From Shewanella sp. 10N.286.48.A6 (GTDB lineage Bacteria; Pseudomonadota; Gammaproteobacteria; Enterobacterales; Shewanellaceae), in contig NZ_MCVI01000037.1 in NCBI RefSeq assembly GCF_002873135.1, forward strand, positions 1 to 38,198: a DNA stretch of 38,198 nucleotides, in the 5' to 3' direction. Below are positions 1 to 7,330 of the stretch, piece after piece. The notes below the pieces were generated by a model. That model made no database searches and was not told where the DNA came from. It saw nothing but the letters and a program-made list of their open reading frames with translations. A program made the translations under genes and the position numbers. Positions within the stretch are counted from its first letter, which is position 1, and the number at the start of each line of letters is the position of its first letter.

Positions 1-27
1 AACAGGGGCCGAAGTTAGCAGCAAACG

Positions 28-167
28 AAGTCAGAAGCTGGATCAATCCCCGTCGAAAATTATGCGCTTTTCAGCATTTTTCGTCGGGGGCTGAGGGATT
101 GTTAAGGGGGACAAGCAGTTTCCCCCTTGACTCTGGTGTGGGCGAAGCGCCACGACTTTGATTTTTA
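28..167 (-). repeat. Intergenic repeat element, copy 1
   Basis: Read on the minus strand this segment has a conserved head (aaatcaaagtcgtggcgctt... at 147-167), a variable middle containing an 8-bp hairpin (104-111 pairs with 121-128), and a conserved tail (28-88) including acgaaaaatgctgaaaa and acggggatt.atccagctt. The same arrangement is found in inverted orientation at 5291-5460. The middle hairpin differs in sequence but stays paired in both copies. The family is not one I can name. The rest of 1-343 shows no gene; open frames there look accidental. Confidence 0.6.
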
Positions 168-343
168 CATGGCAAAATAAATTGAGGGCAAGTGTGAATG
201 TGAAAAAACCACAATGTTAATCCAAACAGAATTTGGAAGCAGAACCCTTCTATAGCTGAACCTTTTAACCCGATTCAACGTAATAACGTAATGAGGTAAA
301 TAAACAATCAGATGAGATATAGACCGCCAACTAGGAAAAATGA

Positions 344-559
344 ATGAACCCATTACACCCAAAAAAGTTACTTCATAGTAAATGGACAAAGGTCAATGTG
401 ACCGAAAAACTAAAACACTTTTCGGTCACTAAAGTCAGTTTTGATGAACAACAAAACGTGATTGAATGCTTGATTAGAGCAGAGCTAAACGGTCAAGAAT
501 TTGCTATCAATTGGCGCGAGTTAAAACAAACCAGCCAGTGGTTACAAGGCTGGAAGTAA
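344..559 (+). CDS. Trp-rich small conserved protein (TIGR02450 family)
   Basis: A 71-residue protein that begins MNPLHPKKLLHSKWTKVNV, the pattern of the TIGR02450 family (NPxxLxxSKWT near the N-terminus, then a Trp-containing C-terminus; here SQWLQGW). It has no signal peptide or membrane segment, so it should be cytosolic. Members are common in marine gammaproteobacteria and their function is unknown to me. The stop codon abuts the stop of the convergent nitroreductase gene, with no bases between them. The family assignment rests on the N-terminal motif and the length, which fits the family's usual 65-80 residues. Confidence 0.8.
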   Translation: MNPLHPKKLLHSKWTKVNVTEKLKHFSVTKVSFDEQQNVIECLIRAELNGQEFAINWRELKQTSQWLQGWK

Positions 560-1231
560 TCATAAAAAATCACAAATCTCAGTTAACGGTTTCTTGTGTA
601 AAGCATGCTCTGGTACCGTAGCATTCTCATCAGGATAACCAGCCACAATCAGCATATAGGGGCGCTCATTGTCATTATCTCGGCCACATACTTTACTTAA
701 AAACGACATAGGTTTGGGAGTGTGAGTTAAGGTGCCAAGGCCTGCATTGTGCAGCGCCTGAATTAAAAAACCTGTGGCGATGCCTACCGACTCATGCACG
801 TAATAATTCTGCTTTTGCTCACCATTATCTTCGCTGCGTTTTTTAGAAAACACCGCAATTAACCAAGGGGCGGTTTCTAGATAAGGTTTGCTGGCATTAG
901 TGCCTAATGGCTTTAAATTATCGAGCCACTCTTCACCGCCGCGACCGGCATAAAATGCTTGTTCGATGGCTTCAGCTTGCTGGCGAATTTGCGCTTTAAT
1001 CTCAGGGTTACTGATGGCGACAAAGTGCCACGGCTGATGATTGGCGCCATTGGGCGCGGTTCCTGCCGCTAAAATACATTGCTCAATAACCTGCTGAGGA
1101 ACCGCTCTATCAGAGAACTTACGTATCGAATGACGGCGTTTTACATTTTGATAGTTTTGCTGCGCCCGTTCAATCATCTCTGCTTGGCTATATTCGATGA
1201 AATCTGTCAGTGGTAAGTGAGCTTCGGTCAT
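560..1231 (-). CDS. Nitroreductase-family flavoprotein, iodotyrosine deiodinase-like
   Basis: A 223-residue FMN-dependent nitroreductase-fold protein. The FMN-phosphate motif RRHSIRKFS lies at residues 32-40, NGANHQPWHF at 61-70, and HTPKPM...GYP.....VP in the C-terminal half. Beyond the general fold, the active-site lid matches iodotyrosine deiodinase (IYD): E90, Y94 and K115 keep the spacing of the human substrate-binding residues E157, Y161 and K182 (4 and 25 residues apart), and the flanking LGTN..K.YLETAP resembles the human LRTN..KEYLDTAP. Known members reductively dehalogenate halotyrosines; whether this one does is inference. There is no membrane anchor, so it is soluble, as in bacterial IYDs. 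The gene is monocistronic and convergent with the Trp-rich gene. Confidence 0.85.
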   Translation of the reverse strand: MTEAHLPLTDFIEYSQAEMIERAQQNYQNVKRRHSIRKFSDRAVPQQVIEQCILAAGTAPNGANHQPWHFVAISNPEIKAQIRQQAEAIEQAFYAGRGGEEWLDNLKPLGTNASKPYLETAPWLIAVFSKKRSEDNGEQKQNYYVHESVGIATGFLIQALHNAGLGTLTHTPKPMSFLSKVCGRDNDNERPYMLIVAGYPDENATVPEHALHKKPLTEICDFL

Positions 1232-1731
1232 ATCTGTTCCTTATTATTTTAGTTAGCACGGTTTGAGTCTTGTTCTATTTATCGGCTTATCAATTTATCG
1301 TCCGTTAACCATCGTTATAGCTTCATGAGCAAGTAGCCGCTAAAGCTCTTTAGAATATAAGGGCTTAATCATATGGCTATAAAGCAAGCTGGCTACGGCC
1401 TGTGATGCATAAAGCACCAGCTTACATTGTATATTTACAACTAAAAACTCAACTATTTAAAGTCAAAAACGCTAGCAGCACACATCCGACCAGCACAATG
1501 GCTCGAACTCCTTAGCTGGCGATCATTTTTATTTTAATGCTGCTAACTCTTGGGCATAATCAGCAACCCTTTTACTCAAGTTGGCAAACAAAAACCTCAC
1601 ACCAACAGCGTAATCACAACCAACTTTTTATTTGGAACGCAAAATTAACACATTTTTAAAATGGAAGTTACCAGCTACAGAACCGTTAAGCAGATTCAAA
1701 TAAAACACGATAATAAAAATTAAAGGTTTAC
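1232..1731. other. 500-bp intergenic region upstream of two divergent genes
   Basis: This is the shared upstream space of the nitroreductase (minus) and chemoreceptor (plus) genes. I see no convincing coding region. A minus-strand run of about 30 codons ending near 1535 (..LFANLSKRVADYAQELAALK) is open but has no proper start, so I do not call it. A possible motility-type promoter lies at its right end. Confidence 0.5.
1687..1713 (+). promoter_or_regulatory. Possible sigma-28 (FliA) promoter for the chemoreceptor
   Basis: TAAG at 1687-1690 and CACGATAA at 1706-1713 are separated by 15 bases, compared with the sigma-28 consensus TAAA-N15-GCCGATAA (3 of 4 and 6 of 8 matches). Chemoreceptor genes are often in this regulon. 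The leader before the ATG at 1732 would be very short (about 10 nt), which weakens the call. Confidence 0.3.
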
Positions 1732-3351
1732 ATGAATTTTACCATCAAGCATAAGATCAGTTTCTTCGTCTTCATTTCATTATTCGCCATTATAGCTGTT
1801 GGATATAAAGGTATCGATTTAGTCGAGCAGAAAATGCTCGAAGCCAAAAAGGTCCAACTACAAGTACAAGTCGAATCGGTAGAAAGTCTTCTTAAATCGG
1901 TTTATCAAAAAGTGCAAACCGGGGAGCTTGCAGTTGATGAGGCAAAGCAAGACTTTTACCTTACCCTACAAAACCTCAGTTATGGTCATGACGGTTATTT
2001 CTTCGCATTCACTTCCGACATGATCCTTCGCGCATCCCAAAAAGGCGCAAAAGTAGCGGTTAATATTGCCCATGTTCAAGACAATGATGGCGGCTACCTG
2101 TATCAAGAGATTTTGGATGGCACCCGAAATCGTGATAATCGCGGCTTTGTTGAATATGACTTTAAACGCGTTGCCAATGGTAAACCTGAACCCAAGTTAT
2201 CTTACTCATTAATGTTTCAGCCATGGGATTTAGTGGTGGGAACGGGTATTTATATTAGCGATATTAATGAGACAGTAAACAAAACAATGATGACGATGGC
2301 GTTAGTTGTCGGTGTTATTCTGGCTATCTTGCTCAGTATTTCATTTTTCATTATTAAAGCGATAACGGGACCGATTAATAATATTCAAGCGGTGATGCTA
2401 AAAGCAGAGCACGGTGATATGACACAACGTATTGTGATTGACAAAGAGCATGATGAGCTGGGTCAGCTAAGTAAATCAATCAATGCGATGTTAAGTCAGT
2501 TTCATCAGCTACTCGATAGCTTAAATGTCTCATCTAAAACACTGTCGAGCGCATCAGAAGGGCTCTCTGTTATTGCGGCACAAACTAATCGAAGTGTTTC
2601 AGATCAAACGGGTGAAATCCAAACGGTAGTCAGTGCTATTGAGCAAATGTCTGTGACAATCAAAGAGGTTGAAGGTAACACCCTTAACGCTGCGAGTGCC
2701 ACTGCAGAAGCCAGCGACATGATTAATGGCGCAAGTGATATGGTTGCAGATACCATCACATTAATAAATAACACCTCCCATAGAATTGATGAAGCCAGCG
2801 CGGTTGTCGATGAGCTTAAGCAGGGATCCGCAGAAATTGCCCAGGTACTCAATGTGATTACCAGCATTTCAGATCAAACCAATTTACTCGCCTTAAACGC
2901 GGCGATAGAAGCTGCTCGTGCTGGTGAAGCTGGTCGCGGTTTTGCAGTGGTTGCTGATGAAGTTAGAAGCTTAGCCCATAGCACCCAAAACTCGACTGTG
3001 GAAATCAGCAAAATCATTGAGACCCTGCAACACTTAGCTCAAAGTGCAGCCAGTAGCATGAATGCAGGTAAAGAAGCTACCAATCAAACCATAGAGGCAG
3101 CGGCTAGAACGGATCAAAACTTAAAATTAGTGGTGCAGCATGTAGACAACATTAACCAAATGACTGAACAAATTTCTTCGGCAACGACTGAGCAATCAGC
3201 GGTTTCTGATGAAGTAGCTCGCGCTATGGTCAACATTAGTAATATTTCACTAGAAACAGGTCAAGCAAGTGAGCAAACCAGCCATGAAAGTGAGAATGTG
3301 AAATTACTGTCAGAGCAAGTTGATAAAAATATTGCTAAATTTACGATTTAA
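1732..3351 (+). CDS. Methyl-accepting chemotaxis protein with periplasmic Cache domain
   Basis: A 539-residue chemoreceptor. Order of parts: TM1 about residues 9-28, a periplasmic single-Cache domain about 35-185 (DGYFFAF, then the [15 protein letters not shown] strand typical of sCache_2 sensors), TM2 about 188-210, HAMP about 211-265, and a long cytoplasmic coiled coil with the conserved hairpin tip [20 protein letters not shown] near 378. It would sense a small extracytoplasmic ligand and signal to CheA/CheW. The ligand cannot be read from sequence. The start is supported by AAAGG six bases upstream. No che genes lie nearby, so it is an orphan receptor locus. Confidence 0.93.
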   Translation: MNFTIKHKISFFVFISLFAIIAVGYKGIDLVEQKMLEAKKVQLQVQVESVESLLKSVYQKVQTGELAVDEAKQDFYLTLQNLSYGHDGYFFAFTSDMILRASQKGAKVAVNIAHVQDNDGGYLYQEILDGTRNRDNRGFVEYDFKRVANGKPEPKLSYSLMFQPWDLVVGTGIYISDINETVNKTMMTMALVVGVILAILLSISFFIIKAITGPINNIQAVMLKAEHGDMTQRIVIDKEHDELGQLSKSINAMLSQFHQLLDSLNVSSKTLSSASEGLSVIAAQTNRSVSDQTGEIQTVVSAIEQMSVTIKEVEGNTLNAASATAEASDMINGASDMVADTITLINNTSHRIDEASAVVDELKQGSAEIAQVLNVITSISDQTNLLALNAAIEAARAGEAGRGFAVVADEVRSLAHSTQNSTVEISKIIETLQHLAQSAASSMNAGKEATNQTIEAAARTDQNLKLVVQHVDNINQMTEQISSATTEQSAVSDEVARAMVNISNISLETGQASEQTSHESENVKLLSEQVDKNIAKFTI

Positions 3352-3375
3352 TCGCCTCAAATGAATAACAGATAA

Positions 3376-3421
3376 AGCAGCGATACAGGGTGTTCTACAC
3401 GCCCTGTTGCTGCTTTTTTTT
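3376..3421 (+). terminator. Rho-independent terminator after the chemoreceptor gene
   Basis: The stem pairs agcagc (3376-3381) with gctgct (3409-3414) and acagggtgt with acacgccctgt (one bulge), followed by a run of T. It overlaps the 3' end of the convergent ybaM-like gene. Confidence 0.75.
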
Positions 3422-3568
3422 GAAATCAGCTAAGGTGATTTGTAATGCTTCAATCGCCGTTGTGGTATCTATTTTATTTTCTTCAAGTAACTGAATTAAA
3501 TCGACCGCAAGTTGAATGGCTTTAGGCGCATCATTCAGAGGTGATGGTTGCGGGTTATCTGTGGTCAT
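3395..3568 (-). CDS. ybaM: YbaM-like small protein (DUF2496)
   Basis: A 57-residue ORF, easily missed because of its size. Its centre (NDAPKAIQLAVDLIQLLEEN, then KIDTTTAIEALQI) matches the E. coli YbaM/DUF2496 pattern [30 protein letters not shown] closely in both sequence and length (YbaM is about 53 residues). It is probably a cytosolic helical protein; the molecular function is unknown. GGA lies nine bases before the ATG. The 3' end overlaps the hairpin that terminates the convergent chemoreceptor transcript. Recognition is from memory of the family and was not checked by a search. Confidence 0.8.
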   Translation of the reverse strand: MTTDNPQPSPLNDAPKAIQLAVDLIQLLEENKIDTTTAIEALQITLADFKKKQQQGV

Positions 3569-3722
3569 TTGCGTTATCCAATATGTAAAGTAGGCCTAAC
3601 CATACGCACATAATGATTGCGTTAAGGCTCAGCCAATATGTGAACTCAGTAATTGTTGTTGGCCTGCGGTTTCTTGTAAGCCGTTAGCTGGCAGCTTTGT
3701 TATAAAACACATTAACTCGCAA

Positions 3723-4097
3723 TTAAAGTGAAAAGTTAGCAATGGCTTTTTGAATGCCCACCACATCAGTGCCTTTTTTTAGCTCTTTAACTATGGGTTG
3801 CTCTGTGCCTGAAATATAAATTTTCAGCTCGGCATCCATATCAAAGGTACCTGCGGTTTCAACAATAAAGTGAGTCATCGATTTATAAGCAATTGAATGA
3901 TAACTCACCTTTTTGCCCGTCATGCCTTGTTTGTCGATTAAAATAAGCCGTTTGTCGGTGAACACAAACATATCGCGGATCAATTTATAACCCAGATGCA
4001 CTGACTCATTGTCAGCCAAAATTGGCGCAAGCTCTTGCTCTAATTCTGCTAAATCAACTTCTGACGAGTTACCTAATATCGCATCAAATAATCCCAT
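3723..4097 (-). CDS. Bacterial PH-domain protein (bPH_1 / PF08000 type)
   Basis: A 124-residue soluble protein starting MGLFDAILGN. The pattern GYKLIRDMFVFTDKRLILIDKQGMTGKK.SYHSI.YKS, then FVETAGTFDMDAELKIYISG and a C-terminal helix, is the compact bacterial pleckstrin-homology fold of the PF08000 family. These proteins form ring-like oligomers in solved members; the cellular role is poorly defined. It has no membrane segment. The gene stands alone, with 155 bp to the ybaM-like gene downstream, and shows no sign of damage. Confidence 0.85.
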   Translation of the reverse strand: MGLFDAILGNSSEVDLAELEQELAPILADNESVHLGYKLIRDMFVFTDKRLILIDKQGMTGKKVSYHSIAYKSMTHFIVETAGTFDMDAELKIYISGTEQPIVKELKKGTDVVGIQKAIANFSL

Positions 4098-4184
4098 AAC
4101 GTCTCCCTGTTTTTATGTTTTCAAACTGAATGGTCAGCTTATTCATTATATTTATGCCACAAAATACTGCGCTATCTTGATGAT

Positions 4185-4465
4185 ATTAACAAGCTTATTC
4201 CATGCTAAAACCGACACTTATTAGATGTTCAATGACAGCAGTTATGTACTGATAACCCGGTAATTCCCTATGCAATAGCGCTTTGTGCGCACTTATTTTG
4301 AGCCGTATTAACAAGCTTATTCCATGCTAAAACCAATACTTATAAATGTTCAATAGCAGCTGCTATGGACTAATAACCCTGCAGTAATCCTGCAATTACC
4401 TATGCAGCAGCGCTTTTGTGCGCACTTATTTTGAGCCGTATTAACAAGCTTATTCCATGCTAAAA
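4185..4465. repeat. Imperfect tandem repeat (122/133 bp) ahead of the oxidoreductase gene
   Basis: The string attaacaagcttattccat occurs at 4185, 4307 and 4440, and the sequence between copies is also repeated (gcgctttgtgcgcacttatt, ttgagccgt, tatgcag/tatgcaa). It is two diverged units plus a partial third, filling most of the 4098-4517 gap. No ORF accompanies it. The last unit ends about 50 bp before the gene start, so promoter elements may have been duplicated with it. Confidence 0.75.
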
Positions 4466-4517
4466 TCTCTGCTTATAAAAAAGAGTCAACATGCTGGCTT
4501 GGTACTTTAGGAAAATT

Positions 4518-5255
4518 ATGAATGCTGCAATAATTGGTGCCACAGGGCTTATTGGTGCAAATGTGTTACTTGGATTACTGGCTGATGAGCGCTACCAGCA
4601 AGTAGTGGTTTTAGGTCGACGTCTGCCACAACTGGCTGAAGGCACCCACGGCATCGACAAGCTCAGCTTTATTCAATGCCAGCTAGAAGACATCCCCAGT
4701 TTATCCATTCCGATCGACATCGATCATGCATTTTGTTGTTTAGGCACCACCATTAAGCAAGCGGGTAGCCAAGATAATTTTAATAAAGTAGATGTGACTG
4801 CAGTTATTGATTTCGCTAAGTTAATCCAACAACATCAACTCAGCAGAAACAGTTCAAAGCCATGGTCTTTTTCAGTGGTCACGGCATTAGATGCCAATGC
4901 AAATTCAAGCATTTTTTATAATCGTGCTAAAGGTCAGGTACAGCAAGCCTTAGTCGCGCTTAACCTACCTAAACTAATGATATTTCAGCCAAGCTTGTTA
5001 TTAGGGGAGCGTGCGAGTCAGCGAACCTTAGAAGATATAGGGCAAAAGTTTTTTGCTATTGCCTCTGGGGTATTTATCGGCCCTTTAGCCAAGTACAAAC
5101 CCATTACAGGCAAGCTTGTGGCAGACAACATGCTGGCTGTTGCAATAAAAGATGAAGAGTTAGTCACTGATGCCGAATTAGTTAATGACACTAAGCTAGA
5201 TAAAGTCGAGGTTAGGATTATTGATAATAAACAGATGCATCGACTGGTTAACTGA
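4518..5255 (+). CDS. NAD(P)-binding oxidoreductase, HTATIP2/TIP30-like atypical SDR
   Basis: A 245-residue Rossmann protein. The glycine motif GATGLIG follows the N-terminal strand MNAAII directly, CCLGTTI forms the next cofactor strand, and YNRAKG keeps the SDR Y-x3-K pair. The C-terminal half (LMIFQPSLLLGER) fits the extended/atypical SDR group that includes TIP30/HTATIP2. The substrate is unknown. I prefer the ATG at 4518, which has AGGA seven bases upstream and puts the Rossmann strand at residue 2; an upstream ATG at 4491 would add nine poorly fitting residues. It is cytosolic and monocistronic. Confidence 0.82.
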   Translation: MNAAIIGATGLIGANVLLGLLADERYQQVVVLGRRLPQLAEGTHGIDKLSFIQCQLEDIPSLSIPIDIDHAFCCLGTTIKQAGSQDNFNKVDVTAVIDFAKLIQQHQLSRNSSKPWSFSVVTALDANANSSIFYNRAKGQVQQALVALNLPKLMIFQPSLLLGERASQRTLEDIGQKFFAIASGVFIGPLAKYKPITGKLVADNMLAVAIKDEELVTDAELVNDTKLDKVEVRIIDNKQMHRLVN

Positions 5256-5290
5256 GGTTTGTCCCAAAGCTTATTTCAAATTTTTAAAAA

Positions 5291-5460
5291 AATCTAAATC
5301 AAGGTCGTGGCGCTTCGCCCCTTCTTTTGTAAAGAGCAGACTAAAAGGGTATCAACAGCAATACCCTCTATACTCTTTATTAAAGAATTAGGCCCGCAGC
5401 TCCAACGAAAAATGCTGAAAAACGCATGTTTTCAACGGGGATTAATCCAGCTTTTAACTT
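5291..5460 (+). repeat. Intergenic repeat element, copy 2 (inverted relative to copy 1)
   Basis: The head aaatcaaggtcgtggcgctt (5297-5316) and the tail (5403-5460: acgaaaaatgctgaaaa, acggggattaatccagctt) match the reverse complement of 28-167. The middle contains a hairpin with agggtat (5346-5352) and ataccct (5361-5367), unlike in sequence but equivalent in position to the one in copy 1. Confidence 0.6.
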
Positions 5461-5536
5461 CATTTTGAGTCCGCTTCGGCAAGCTACAAAAATCACTAAC
5501 GCTTCCGATGGGGCGTCCCTTCCCCTCGAAAGCTAG

Positions 5537-5554
5537 CCAGGCATCCATGCCTGG
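5537..5554. repeat. Small hairpin repeat
   Basis: Perfect 8-bp inverted repeat ccaggcat/atgcctgg with a 2-base loop. It shares its catccatg-type core with the hairpin at 5710-5729, which suggests members of one dispersed palindromic family. Confidence 0.5.
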
Positions 5555-5709
5555 ACTCACGTAATTTTCTTGCTTACCTCAATTCAAATTAAACATTCAA
5601 AGAAGATCAAAAGCACCCACGCAACTTGAGTAATTTAGCTTTTAAAGTTGTCACGAATACAGTCAAATCGAAGAGACAATAATCCCAGTGTAGATGCAGC
5701 AGCGAGCTT

Positions 5710-5729
5710 CCAAAACATGGATGTTTTGG
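5710..5729. repeat. Small hairpin repeat
   Basis: Perfect palindrome ccaaaacatggatgttttgg, 9-bp arms around gg, flanked by gagctt on one side and agagctt on the other. It is part of the repeat-rich spacer. Confidence 0.5.
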
Positions 5730-6079
5730 CAGAGCTTACAGGGACGTACTTGCAGCGTCTCGCAGTTGTATCTGCACATAAGCCTGCGGCAGGCAATGGA
5801 TTAGATGGAAGTGATGGATTACAGTAATTGCCCCAATATAAACGAAGTATAAAGTTGGTGGCTGTAACGCATTTATGCCCCAAAAGGTATTTGAAATGGA
5901 TATATCCCGAAGCTTAGCAGTTTTTATTTACCCTCAATAATCTAATATAACATTCAATAGAATGGCCAAATTATCTATACCACTACATACCGTGTACGTT
6001 TACGACTGGTTGAATCTGAGGGTTTCATAGATAAGTCTCCAAACTGTCAACTTATCTCAGGACGGGACAGAGCAACGAA

Positions 6080-6109
6080 AAAAGGCGCAAGTGATCACTT
6101 GCGCCTTTT
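6080..6109 (-). terminator. Rho-independent terminator of the NTF2-like gene
   Basis: A perfect 30-bp palindrome (aaaaggcgcaagtga with its complement). Reading on the minus strand it ends in a T run, 37 bp past the stop codon at 6146. Confidence 0.85.
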
Positions 6110-6145
6110 GTTGTTAGGGTCTCTATTTGGGATAGATTTATATGC

Positions 6146-6646
6146 TTACTTTTTAGCGTGGAACGCTTTCGAAACGGCAAAACTGTCTTCGAACCAGTTC
6201 CAGCTTTTTACCTTACCATTTTCAACGTGTACACGCACAGCCCAGCTGAATTTTCCAGTGTCGGCTCCCGACTCCGTTGCAATCGCGCTCATGCTACCCA
6301 TAAAAACGGCTTGGTCGCCATTAACGAAGCTATAGTCTGTAGTCCAGCTTGTGGTTTTCAGGCCTGCACCAAAACGAGGAAGAAAGGTATTAAGGACAGT
6401 CTCTTTTGTTTCCCAATTGCCGATCCAAGGTATTTGGTTGTCGCCTTCATTATGCCAAACAAAGTCATCAGACATTAGCGCATTGAGTTTTTCCATGTCA
6501 CCCGAACCTGCAGCCCATAAAAAAGCTTGAGCAGTTTCTAGAGTGTTGGATGGTTGTGTTGTGCTTTCTGTGTCTGCAAAAGCAGTCGTCAGCTTGAACA
6601 TTGAGAGTAAGCAGATAAGCAAAAGGGGTGACTTATTTTTTAACAT
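6146..6646 (-). CDS. Secreted NTF2-like (SnoaL-type) protein
   Basis: A 166-residue protein with a clear Sec signal peptide (residues 1-24, basic MLKNK, then LLLICLLSMF, cleavage near AFA/DT). The remainder is one NTF2-like cone domain: helices AQAFLWAAGSGDMEKLNALMSDDFVWH (about 39-65), then alternating strands, ending WAVRVHVENGKVKSWNWFEDSFAV. Such domains act as small-ligand pockets or enzymes; no specific function is evident. It is divergent from the broken LysR regulator at 6749, with 102 bp between them, the classic layout of a LysR regulator and its target, so it may have lost its regulator. Confidence 0.8.
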   Translation of the reverse strand: MLKNKSPLLLICLLSMFKLTTAFADTESTTQPSNTLETAQAFLWAAGSGDMEKLNALMSDDFVWHNEGDNQIPWIGNWETKETVLNTFLPRFGAGLKTTSWTTDYSFVNGDQAVFMGSMSAIATESGADTGKFSWAVRVHVENGKVKSWNWFEDSFAVSKAFHAKK

Positions 6647-6748
6647 TTTGATTTCCTTTTAATTGAACTTAAATACATAAAGCACTTAACAAACAACACG
6701 ATAACCATCACAATTCATCAAAACAACTAGTGTATCCTCATAATATAT

Positions 6749-6950
6749 ATGAATAAAATCGATTATTTGTCGCTTAACGGGCATAGTTTTCGAACCTTTT
6801 GACCGTTCTTGAAGAGAATTCGGTTTCAAAGGCAGCTGAACGACTTGGGGTTACTCAATCTGCCGTCAGTCATACACTAGACAAACTGCGAGTGACCTTT
6901 GATGACCCACTTTTTGTGCGCTCTGGACTAAGTATAGACGCTACCCGAAG
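6749..6950 (+). pseudogene. LysR-family regulator, frameshifted and truncated
   Basis: From the ATG at 6749 the frame reads MNKIDYLSLNGHSFRTF and then hits TGA. One base later the frame continues LTVLEENSVSKAAERLGVTQ and SAVSHTLDKLRVTFDDPLFVRSG, the LysR winged helix-turn-helix. Adding one T to the TTTT at 6797-6800 would join them. After about 70 residues the similarity stops and the sequence turns into a transposase relic, so the effector-binding domain (about 200 residues) is gone. There are thus two independent lesions: a homopolymer frameshift and an insertion or deletion. It is divergently placed from the NTF2-like gene. Confidence 0.8.
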
Positions 6951-7031
6951 GGAGTGGGTAGGATTGAAAAACAAACCTTTGTAGATACATATAGTAAAGT
7001 AGCTTTTGCTGGATTTGGACATGTGGTGTAA
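6951..7031 (+). mobile_element. Relic of an IS481-type transposase
   Basis: One frame reads GVGRIEKQTFVDTYSKVAFA, which resembles the DDE-integrase core segment of IS481-family transposases (GVGR...QTF.DTYSKVAFAKLY), where the D is the first catalytic acid. It then continues only seven codons to a stop. No terminal inverted repeats or target duplication were found. The fragment is small, so the family call is tentative. Confidence 0.5.
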
Positions 7032-7087
7032 ATTGTAAATCACGCATAAAAGTTCAAGCACTCTGAGCAGGAATGCCCAGATTTAGC

Positions 7088-7125
7088 CTTACTAAAGTTA
7101 ATTTATAGATTGCTAATTTAGTAAG
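7088..7125. other. Inverted repeat in the 7032-7330 spacer
   Basis: cttactaaa (7088-7096) pairs with tttagtaag (7117-7125). Apart from this and the terminator downstream of cydC, the spacer shows nothing recognisable. Confidence 0.4.
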
Positions 7126-7203
7126 ATCTCTGGCAAGGTTTATGTCCAAAAATGAGTTTCAACCTTTACAGTCTGCAAATAACCAGCTCGATTTGAGCTA
7201 AAA

Positions 7204-7256
7204 CAAAAAAACGCTAATCGCTTGGTTCAATCCCAAGTCGATTAGCGTTTTTTTGT
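7204..7256 (-). terminator. Rho-independent terminator of cydDC
   Basis: The stem acgctaatcg/cgattagcgt is extended by cttgg/ccaag (one bulge), with A and T runs on both sides so that it could act on both strands. It lies about 75 bp past the cydC stop. Confidence 0.85.
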
Positions 7257-7330
7257 TGTCATTATCGTTTCAAAAGCGTTTTCCAGTTCCTTTCAAACGA
7301 TAACAGTCCTTTCTAACGATACCAGTCCTA

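Larger units (their letters stand above)
5256..6079. other. Repeat-rich non-coding region of about 820 bp
   Basis: This holds repeat copy 2 (5291-5460), two small perfect hairpins (5537-5554 and 5710-5729) and nothing I can call a gene. A minus-strand frame at 5635-5883 (82 codons) runs through the hairpin repeat and has the look of the spurious 'proteins' that such dispersed repeats generate in Shewanella annotations; I treat it as non-coding. Confidence 0.6.

Noticed and set aside
1535..1630. Short minus-strand ORF (..FANLSKRVADYAQEL..)
   Set aside because: About 30 codons, only a GTG start, no ribosome site and no family recognised.
5635..5883. 82-codon minus-strand ORF
   Set aside because: It runs through a perfect hairpin repeat and has the composition of translated intergenic repeats; no recognisable domain or ribosome site.
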